A stretch of 5,349 nt of DNA from Methanocorpusculum sp. (GTDB taxonomy: Archaea > Halobacteriota > Methanomicrobia > Methanomicrobiales > Methanocorpusculaceae). Shown here piece by piece: positions 1-4,755 of the stretch (its first letter is position 1; each line of letters opens with the position of its first letter). The position numbers and the translations under genes were made by a program. The stretch lies in NCBI GenBank assembly GCA_017622255.1, contig JAGARL010000167.1, positions 1-5,349 of the forward strand, written 5' to 3'. Below the pieces are notes generated by a model. That model was not told the origin of the DNA, ran no database searches, and was given only the letters and a program-made list of their open reading frames with translations.

Positions 1-453
1 AATCATTTAGAGGGTGACCTCTGGACTACCGCGGAGGTCGCAGAGGAAATCCGCGACCATGTCTCAAAGATGCGTTTTGCGGTGCTGACCGCGGAGGGTC
101 TCAAAATCGGCGGGGCAGGACCGGCAGACGTTTCTGCAGTGAAAGAGGCGGCAGAGAAGTCCGGAGACCTTCGGGTGCTGTCTGAGACAGATATCTCGGT
201 TATTGCCTTTGGTCTGTCCACCGGAGGGACGGTTGTCTCCGGAGATTTTGCGGTGCAGAATGTCTGCCGGCATCTGAAAATCCCGGTCAAGAGTCTGCTC
301 TCAAAGACAGCGAAAAAGAAGGTCTGGAAGCTTTTGTGCTCAGGATGCGGGGCAGAGATTCCGGCAGGAGAAAAGGACTGTCCGATATGCGGCTCTCCGC
401 CGAAGATGCGGGGAACGGAGAAACGTGCTAACGGAAATCAGAGACGCAGATAA
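1..453 (+). CDS. nob1: Endoribonuclease Nob1, C-terminal part (5' end outside window)
   Basis: This is the C-terminal 150 residues of an archaeal Nob1, a PIN-domain endonuclease with a zinc ribbon; the family cleaves the 3' end of small-subunit rRNA during 30S maturation. The frame is open from base 1 and has no start of its own, so the gene begins upstream; the first in-frame ATG, at 70, falls inside the PIN domain and is not the real start. Counting from base 1, the family's LSxTD-type motif lies at residues 60-64 with acidic Asp64, and the VVSGDFAVQN stretch at 78-87 carries Asp82; both Asp residues fit the PIN metal site. A CxxC...CxxC zinc ribbon follows (Cys113, Cys116, Cys127, Cys130), then a basic tail ending in three Arg. 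The N-terminal catalytic Asp lies outside the window. The gene converges on the minus-strand methyltransferase gene with only 22 bases between stop codons. Assignment is by recognised motifs. Confidence 0.9.
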   Translation, partial: NHLEGDLWTTAEVAEEIRDHVSKMRFAVLTAEGLKIGGAGPADVSAVKEAAEKSGDLRVLSETDISVIAFGLSTGGTVVSGDFAVQNVCRHLKIPVKSLLSKTAKKKVWKLLCSGCGAEIPAGEKDCPICGSPPKMRGTEKRANGNQRRR

Positions 454-468
454 ACAGAGATAAAATCC

Positions 469-477
469 TTTTTTTTT
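469..477 (+). terminator. T9 tract, probable Nob1 transcription terminator
   Basis: Nine consecutive T on the plus strand begin 16 bases after the Nob1 stop codon, preceded by CC and without a convincing stem-loop. Archaeal RNA polymerase terminates on U-rich tracts, so this is a plausible terminator. The tract overlaps the last codon of the converging methyltransferase gene by two bases. Confidence 0.6.
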
Positions 478-1300
478 ACACCCTTGCGTACATCTTCTTC
501 CACTTTTCAGAAATCCGATACGCAGGGTTCGCCGCCTTGATAATCCCCCGAAGCACTGCCGCATCATCTGCGAAATGATACGTACAGATAGAAATCTTCG
601 GCGCATCCCGCTTCAGCGTTTCTACAGCCCCTTTCATCATCTGCCGCTCAGCGCCTTCAATATCCGCCTTGATAAAGTCCGGGGAAACGCCTTCCGTCTC
701 ACAGAACGCATCAACAGTCGTCAGCCGTGCAGTCTCCTTTCTTCCCTGCTGCTGAAGAACCATCGAAGAACCAACCAGAGTTCCGTCAAGCACCGTAAAC
801 TCTGCAGAACCCTCGCTGTCGGAAAGTGCCGCAGGAACAATATGCACCCGCTCCTTTAACGCTGGGTTCAAATCAAGCGTCTTTCGAAGCTCAGTGCGGG
901 CGGCAGAAATCGGTTCGAATGCATAGACCTCCGCTCCTTTGTATGCCGCAAGAAGGGAAAACACCCCCAAGTTTGCTCCGCAGTCAAACACCACATCTCC
1001 CTCCTCAATTCTCACATCCTCCCACTCATACGGACCCTCATCCACATAGCGGAACGAACCAAGCAGTGCCGGATAGAGAATATCCCCAATCTCCATCGCA
1101 TAGTATGCCTCCTCGCGGGTTGGAAACTCCGCGTGAGACAAACGCGGCAGATACAGCGGACCTACCCGCAGACAGTCCGTCTTTCGCACATAGTGCCGCC
1201 GAAACATCCGCTCATACTGCAGCCGGTAGAAATCCTCCGTCCTTCCGGCAACCGTCAGCCGATAACGAAGCGAATCAAAAAAAGTAGGTTTAGTTCTCAT
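476..1300 (-). CDS. FkbM-family SAM-dependent methyltransferase
   Basis: A 274-residue protein with a class I (Rossmann) SAM-methyltransferase core of the FkbM type. Motif I is DCGANLGVFS at residues 106-115, with the glycine-rich SAM loop. The acidic end of strand 2 is EVYAFEP at 124-130. The FkbM hallmark DFIKADIEGAE is at 208-218, followed by a hydrophobic strand KISICTYHF at 235-243. The first 90 residues are a basic and aromatic-rich extension before the catalytic core. FkbM enzymes are typically O-methyltransferases acting on polyketides, sugars or lipid-linked glycans; the substrate here cannot be told. There is no transmembrane segment, so it is probably cytoplasmic. The ATG overlaps the end of the upstream membrane-protein gene by 11 bases, with no clear Shine-Dalgarno motif, which suggests translational coupling as the third gene of an operon. 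Family assignment is firm; function is open. Confidence 0.88.
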   Translation of the reverse strand: MRTKPTFFDSLRYRLTVAGRTEDFYRLQYERMFRRHYVRKTDCLRVGPLYLPRLSHAEFPTREEAYYAMEIGDILYPALLGSFRYVDEGPYEWEDVRIEEGDVVFDCGANLGVFSLLAAYKGAEVYAFEPISAARTELRKTLDLNPALKERVHIVPAALSDSEGSAEFTVLDGTLVGSSMVLQQQGRKETARLTTVDAFCETEGVSPDFIKADIEGAERQMMKGAVETLKRDAPKISICTYHFADDAAVLRGIIKAANPAYRISEKWKKMYARV

Positions 1301-2339
1301 CGCCCAGCGTTACCGTTGCATTCTTTGCTTCCCGCTTTACGATGATAAACGAGGCGATAAATCCGATTACCAGATTCGAGTAGTACAGGATGGCACGCAG
1401 GAGCACAACAAAGAGACCTATAACCGAGCTTGGCAGAATCAGCGAATAGAATCCCGCATAGCAGAGCTCGGCAATACCGGTACTTCCCGGAGTTAACGGA
1501 ATCATCAGGATGACCGCGATAATCAGCTGGAAGATAATCGAGAGCAGAATATGCGGCTCATAGCCCATTCCCATCATGATAACCGAGGCAATCGAGTACT
1601 CGCAGGTCCAGAACGCCAGCGAGAACAGCAGACCAAGGAACAGACCAATCCTTCCCTCCTTTCCGGCGAAGTGGCGGAAGGTGCTGTAGAACTGGTCGAT
1701 TCCGCCAGTGATATCCCCTTCCAGTTTCTCACGGCGGGCAGGTTTCATCTTCTTGGTAACGAGTCCGAGAATCGCAAGTCCCCACTTCTTGACGGTCTCC
1801 GGCTTTCGCATAATCAGAATCAGCACCAGCAGAATGCCGACAAAGAATGCCGTTCCAATCCAGGCGGCGGTAATCAGTTCCGCGGGAATCTCGCCGTTGC
1901 GGTAAACGATGGAGAACGCTCCCATACCAATGATGACTCCCAGAACCAGCAGAACCGCTTCGAGCAGACGTTCAACGAGGACGACAGCCGTTGAGTCTGC
2001 AAGCGGCACCTTTGCTTTGTAGAGCTCGTGGACGCGAACGGGCTCTCCGCCAATATTGGACGGCGTAATTGCCGCGAGAAGCTGACCGGACGCCGCCATA
2101 TTGATACAATGGCGAAGCGGCACACGGTATCCAAGCGAACGGCACAGCACCAGAATACGGATTCCCCAGAACACAATTGCCAGCAGATGCAGACCAAAGG
2201 CTATCAGGAGGAATCGGTAGTCAAAGTTTTTCAGCGCGACCAGCGTCTCTTCGTCAAAGGTGAAGAGAATCACCAGAAGCATGATTCCAAGAGATAAGCC
2301 AATGGAAATCCAGAGAAGTTTTTTGTATTTTGCGTCCAT
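1290..2339 (-). CDS. UPF0104 / LPG-synthase-TM-like membrane protein (second tandem copy)
   Basis: A 349-residue integral membrane protein of the lysylphosphatidylglycerol-synthase transmembrane-region family (UPF0104, flippase-like). Hydrophobic segments lie near residues 8-27, 43-63, 119-143, 154-177, 231-253, 265-281 and 300-333. The family signature TPSNIGGEPVR is at 92-102, and the second signature MIPLTPGSTGIAE at 279-291. A basic cytoplasmic-type loop (KKMKPARREK) is at 196-205. It lacks the soluble aminoacyl-transfer domain of bacterial MprF, so lipid aminoacylation is not expected; a role in moving or synthesising a lipid-linked molecule is inferred. The start is well supported: the TAA of the upstream paralogue directly abuts this ATG, and a GGAG lies 6 bases upstream. 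The usual PGG of the second motif is PGS here, unlike the neighbour. The 3' end overlaps the methyltransferase gene. Confidence 0.88.
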   Translation of the reverse strand: MDAKYKKLLWISIGLSLGIMLLVILFTFDEETLVALKNFDYRFLLIAFGLHLLAIVFWGIRILVLCRSLGYRVPLRHCINMAASGQLLAAITPSNIGGEPVRVHELYKAKVPLADSTAVVLVERLLEAVLLVLGVIIGMGAFSIVYRNGEIPAELITAAWIGTAFFVGILLVLILIMRKPETVKKWGLAILGLVTKKMKPARREKLEGDITGGIDQFYSTFRHFAGKEGRIGLFLGLLFSLAFWTCEYSIASVIMMGMGYEPHILLSIIFQLIIAVILMIPLTPGSTGIAELCYAGFYSLILPSSVIGLFVVLLRAILYYSNLVIGFIASFIIVKREAKNATVTLGDEN

Positions 2340-3374
2340 TTATGTCTCCAGATGGGCTTCGCGGCGTACGATGCGCATACTTGCGATAAAACCCACGATG
2401 AGGTTGAAGTAGTAGAAGATAAAGCGGTACAGCAGCACGAAGATGCCGACGATAGAGGTCGGAATAATCAGTGCATAGAGACTGCCTAAGGAAATCTCTG
2501 CAACGCCGACTCCGCCAGGGGTTATCGGGATCATGAGAATCACGGTAATCAGCACCTGGAAGATTAAGGAGAGCAGGAAGAGCGCCGGGGTTGGCTCCAC
2601 ACCGAGTCCCATGCAGATGAAGAATGCGATGATAAACTCGTTTACCCAGTAGAGGACGGTAAAGAGCAGACCAAAAGCGAGTCCTGCCCGGGCTTTTCCG
2701 CTGAAGTGCGACAGCGTGGTATAGAACTGGCCGACATAGCCTTCGAACTTCTTAAAGCTCTTCTGCATCTTCTCCGGGCTTTTTTTGCGGGAGAGGAGAT
2801 TAGATATCTTTCCCATGAATGCGTAGCCGAGCTTCGGGTTTCTGGCAAACACCAGGAAGAGCAGCACAAGCCCGGCAAAGATACCTGCCGCAAGATATGC
2901 GGCAAACATGCAGACTGCCGGAAGCTCAATTTCCCCGAAGAACATGCCAAGCGCAAACACGCAGATTCCGGTACCGACCGCAAGAACAATTCCGTCAAAT
3001 ACCCGCTCCATGATAACAACCGCTGTCGCGTTTCCGCCGGGAACGCCTGCTTTGGTCAGCTCATAGACACGAACCGGCTCGCCGCCAATCTGCGAAGGCG
3101 TAACCGAGGCGATAAAGGTGTTGGAACAGACGAGATTTATGCAGTGGAAAAAGCGGACCTTGTAGCCGAGCGAGCGGCACATCAGCTTGATTCTTCCCGA
3201 CCAGAAAAGAAGCGATACCGCATGCATCGCAAGGGCGAGAATCAGCAGGCCGGGCATACAGCTTTTCAGCGCGGTTAAAGTATCTGCATCAATTGTCAGG
3301 AGGAGAACGGCAAAGAGGACTGCCAGACTGATTCCAACAGATAGTATCAGCAGTTTCTTCTGTCCTTTCTCCAT
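2340..3374 (-). CDS. UPF0104 / LPG-synthase-TM-like membrane protein (first tandem copy)
   Basis: A 344-residue multi-pass membrane protein of the same flippase-like family as the next gene. Hydrophobic segments lie near residues 8-27, 42-61, 119-146, 153-176, 230-254, 264-283 and 303-332. The signatures are VTPSQIGGEPVR at 91-102 and MIPITPGGVGVAE at 281-293, which is the more canonical form. A Lys-rich loop at 197-209 probably faces the cytoplasm. The two copies align nearly without gaps over their first half; in residues 61-110, 30 of 50 positions are identical, so they arose by tandem duplication or are close paralogues. This is the first gene of the operon. A TATA-like element 27-36 bases upstream, and no Shine-Dalgarno motif, suggest a leaderless or nearly leaderless mRNA and support this start. 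Transport or flipping of an isoprenoid or phospholipid species is inferred from family, not shown. Confidence 0.88.
   Translation of the reverse strand: MEKGQKKLLILSVGISLAVLFAVLLLTIDADTLTALKSCMPGLLILALAMHAVSLLFWSGRIKLMCRSLGYKVRFFHCINLVCSNTFIASVTPSQIGGEPVRVYELTKAGVPGGNATAVVIMERVFDGIVLAVGTGICVFALGMFFGEIELPAVCMFAAYLAAGIFAGLVLLFLVFARNPKLGYAFMGKISNLLSRKKSPEKMQKSFKKFEGYVGQFYTTLSHFSGKARAGLAFGLLFTVLYWVNEFIIAFFICMGLGVEPTPALFLLSLIFQVLITVILMIPITPGGVGVAEISLGSLYALIIPTSIVGIFVLLYRFIFYYFNLIVGFIASMRIVRREAHLET
2346..2349 (-). promoter_or_regulatory. Shine-Dalgarno GGAG for the second UPF0104 copy
   Basis: GGAG on the minus strand lies inside the last codons of the upstream paralogue, 6 bases before the ATG at 2339. 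It fixes the start of the second copy and implies translation from the same polycistronic mRNA. Confidence 0.6.
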
Positions 3375-3400
3375 GTATGCTTAAGATATGGTCGCTGTCG

Positions 3401-3410
3401 GCATATATGC
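3401..3410 (-). promoter_or_regulatory. TATA-box-like element of the UPF0104-methyltransferase operon
   Basis: GCATATATGC, a perfect 10-bp palindrome, is centred about 31 bases upstream of the ATG at 3374. Archaeal transcription starts about 25 bases downstream of the TATA centre, which would put the start only a few bases before the ATG. The lack of a Shine-Dalgarno motif agrees with a leaderless or nearly leaderless transcript. Confidence 0.55.
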
Positions 3411-3436
3411 CTTCTTCATAGGAAGAATTCAATGGG

Positions 3437-3442
3437 AAAAAA
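3437..3442 (-). terminator. T6 tract downstream of Hsp20
   Basis: Six A on the plus strand read as CTTTTTTCCC on the minus strand, beginning 8 bases after the Hsp20 stop codon. A short U-tract of this kind is a plausible archaeal terminator separating Hsp20 from the downstream operon, which has its own TATA-like element. Confidence 0.4.
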
Positions 3443-3449
3443 GAGAGGG

Positions 3450-3920
3450 TTATTCTACCGGAATCTCTTCGCCTTCCTCCGGCGTTACCTTCATGAGGAC
3501 AAGCTCTAAGACGCCGTTTCTAAAAACAGCCCGTGCTCCTTCGGCAGTGACTTCTTCCGGCAGAAGGATGGTGCGTTTTCCCGAAGCAGTTCTTCTTTCG
3601 CGTAAGTGATAGACGCCGGAAGAGACTGTCTCGGTACAGACGGAGGTCTGGATAAGAAGGGTTGTCGGGTTGAGCAGTTTTACCGAGACATCCTCTCTGG
3701 TCATGCCGGGGAGGTCGCAGGAGATGACTAAGGCATCATCAGTCTCGGTTAAGTCAACCATGAAGTTTCCGGAGATACGCGGAACGGCGTTTTTCACAGT
3801 GGTTCTGATATATTCCGGTTTCGGCATCACCGAAACAGCACGGGATTCGATATCGGACAGGAAGGAATCAATGGTGTTTCCAATCGATTCAAAGCTGAAT
3901 GCATATGGGGTAAGTGACAT
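3450..3920 (-). CDS. Small heat-shock protein, Hsp20/alpha-crystallin family
   Basis: A 156-residue ATP-independent holdase chaperone that would bind unfolding proteins in the cytoplasm as large oligomers. The N-terminal arm (residues 1-50) is variable. The alpha-crystallin domain runs from about 52 to 144, with VISCDLPGMTREDVSVKL at 65-82, an Arg-rich region (HLRERR) at 105-110, and the family hallmark A-x-x-x-N-G-V-L at 131-138. The C-terminal tail is acidic and ends with the I-x-V anchor motif IPV at 153-155, used for oligomer contacts. The length is typical. The ATG is preceded by GGAG at a spacing of 10 bases on a leader of about 40 bases. It is divergent from an FKBP-like gene, and a perfect inverted repeat lies over its expected transcription start, suggesting repressor control. 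Family assignment is firm. Confidence 0.93.
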   Translation of the reverse strand: MSLTPYAFSFESIGNTIDSFLSDIESRAVSVMPKPEYIRTTVKNAVPRISGNFMVDLTETDDALVISCDLPGMTREDVSVKLLNPTTLLIQTSVCTETVSSGVYHLRERRTASGKRTILLPEEVTAEGARAVFRNGVLELVLMKVTPEEGEEIPVE

Positions 3921-3955
3921 GGTTTGTATTCTCCGTATAGTATTTCGTCAGGTCA

Positions 3956-3976
3956 TGACTTACTAATAGTAAGTCA
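3956..3976. promoter_or_regulatory. Perfect 21-bp inverted repeat, probable heat-shock operator
   Basis: Arms TGACTTACTA and TAGTAAGTCA are perfect reverse complements around one central A at 3966. The core is CTTAC-N5-GTAAG (3959-3973). From memory, the Archaeoglobus heat-shock regulator HSR1 site is CTAAC-N5-GTTAG, the same layout with one base different per half-site. The repeat lies 35 bases upstream of the Hsp20 start codon, just downstream of the predicted TATA element and over the expected transcription start, where Phr-type repressors act. Extra GTCA/TGAC half-sites are at 3947-3950 and 3952-3959. The position favours a DNA operator over an RNA hairpin, because only part of it would be transcribed. 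Confidence 0.65.
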
Positions 3977-3981
3977 CAATT

Positions 3982-3999
3982 GTTTAAGTAGTTTTTCGA
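3982..3999 (-). promoter_or_regulatory. Predicted BRE/TATA promoter of Hsp20
   Basis: On the minus strand, purine-rich CGAAAAACT is followed by ACTTAAAC, resembling a TFB-recognition element next to a TATA box. With the usual spacing of about 25 bases, transcription would start near 3961, giving a leader of about 40 bases that contains the GGAG ribosome site. A closer TATA-like string at 3935-3945 would start transcription inside the gene. Confidence 0.5.
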
Positions 4000-4025
4000 T
4001 ACGGCAAAAAGCAGAGAGGAAGGTG

Positions 4026-4052
4026 TTTATGATAAGAAAGAGAAATTATATA
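4026..4052 (+). promoter_or_regulatory. Candidate TATA elements upstream of the FKBP-like gene
   Basis: Two candidates lie here. TTTATGATAA at 4026-4035 is centred 28 bases before the ATG at 4058, the right distance for a leaderless transcript. TTATATA at 4046-4052 is the better sequence match but sits only 5 bases before that ATG, too close to serve it. No Shine-Dalgarno motif lies at normal spacing from 4058; the purine run AGGAAGGTG at 4017-4025 is more than 30 bases away. Confidence 0.4.
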
Positions 4053-4057
4053 CACAC

Positions 4058-4690
4058 ATGGCTGTACAGAAGAAAACAAATGCCGGTGACAAGCCGGAAG
4101 AGAAGAAAACCAACTGGATGCAGATTGGCGTTATCGCATTCTGTGTCCTGATGGTTGTTATGTGCGTTCTCTCGTTCGCCAACTTCCAGAACTTCTTCGG
4201 CGGAGGAGGAAGCGCCGGGCCGGTTGAGGCAGGAAACCCGGTTGCGGTTGAATACATCATGTACGTCGGCGATAAAGCGGTCTTTACCTCTATCGGCGGA
4301 TTCATTGCCGGATACGAGACCAACGAGAGTGCCTACATCCCAATCGACAACTCCGAAAAGCCGTACATGGTCTTTGCTGACGAACAGAACGCTATCTCCA
4401 CCAATGTTATCGGAATGAACATGGGAGACAAGAAGACCGTAGAACTTGACGGCTCTGCTCTGAAGTACACCTACAGCAAGGAAGATGTCGAAGAGATGAA
4501 GCTTGACTTCGAGAAGCTCGAGAAAGGCGGCATGCTTCAGTTAGACTTCCCGTACATCGATGAACTCGGCGAACTTGCCTACGCAGTCCGTACCGGCGTC
4601 ATCACCGAAATCAACGACAAGGAACTTGTCCTGCAGTACGGAACCGACAAGATTGAGATGGTCTTCGGCGGTTACCTGCAGATTTCATAA
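4058..4690 (+). CDS. Membrane-anchored protein with degenerate FKBP/SlyD-like domain
   Basis: A 210-residue protein with a Lys-rich N-terminus (residues 1-20), one hydrophobic helix at about 22-40, a Gly-rich linker (GGGGSAGP, 48-55), and a soluble acidic domain. By the positive-inside rule the C-terminal domain should lie outside the membrane. That domain resembles FKBP-type peptidyl-prolyl isomerases: PVAVEYIMYVGDKAVFTS (61-78) is like the first strands, VIGMNMGDKKTVEL (117-130) matches the family's GMxxGexKtv motif, and AVRTGVITEINDKELVLQYG (176-195) resembles the SlyD strand that precedes the NHPLAGK region. The usual NHPLAGK and ipGlE motifs are absent, so isomerase activity is doubtful and a chaperone or scaffold role is possible. 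Divergent placement next to Hsp20 fits a protein-folding role, but this is inference. The start at 4058 keeps the positive residues before the helix; Met21 is the alternative. Confidence 0.6.
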   Translation: MAVQKKTNAGDKPEEKKTNWMQIGVIAFCVLMVVMCVLSFANFQNFFGGGGSAGPVEAGNPVAVEYIMYVGDKAVFTSIGGFIAGYETNESAYIPIDNSEKPYMVFADEQNAISTNVIGMNMGDKKTVELDGSALKYTYSKEDVEEMKLDFEKLEKGGMLQLDFPYIDELGELAYAVRTGVITEINDKELVLQYGTDKIEMVFGGYLQIS

Positions 4691-4698
4691 CCCCATAC

Positions 4699-4730
4699 TT
4701 TTTTTCCTGATTCAATAAGAGCAGGTTTTT
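4699..4730 (+). terminator. T-rich tracts downstream of the FKBP-like gene
   Basis: A T7 tract at 4699-4705, beginning 9 bases after the stop codon, and a T5 tract at 4726-4730 lie in the 65-base gap before the next gene. Successive U-tracts are typical archaeal terminators and suggest that the two genes are transcribed separately. Confidence 0.5.
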
Positions 4731-4743
4731 CCCATAGTCTAGC

Positions 4744-4750
4744 AAATATA
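4744..4750 (+). promoter_or_regulatory. TATA-like element before the deoxyhypusine synthase gene
   Basis: AAATATA ends 5 bases before the first ATG (4756). Standard archaeal spacing would place the transcription start near 4772, after that ATG and just before the third in-frame ATG at 4780. If this TATA is used, the protein would begin at 4780 on a nearly leaderless mRNA. Confidence 0.35.
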
Positions 4751-4755
4751 CCAGT

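Noticed and set aside
70..453. ATG at 70 as the start of a small independent zinc-ribbon protein
   Set aside because: The frame is open to base 1, and the upstream residues continue the Nob1 PIN domain, so this is an internal Met of a gene cut by the window edge.
826..1287. Plus-strand open frame of 153 codons opposite the methyltransferase
   Set aside because: Its translation is rich in Pro, Ser and His and lacks domain features, and the minus strand carries intact FkbM motifs.
1551..1994. Plus-strand open frame of 147 codons opposite the second UPF0104 gene
   Set aside because: It is rich in Asn, Gln and Arg, as expected from reading membrane-protein codons backwards; no family signature is visible.
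2706..3278. Plus-strand open frame of 190 codons opposite the first UPF0104 gene
   Set aside because: It is antisense to a well-supported membrane-protein gene, its product is a charged low-complexity chain with no motif, and no promoter or ribosome site is visible.
3956..3976. Inverted repeat as a transcription terminator or RNA hairpin
   Set aside because: It lies between divergent promoters, not after a gene, has no T-tract, and would be only partly transcribed from the predicted Hsp20 start.
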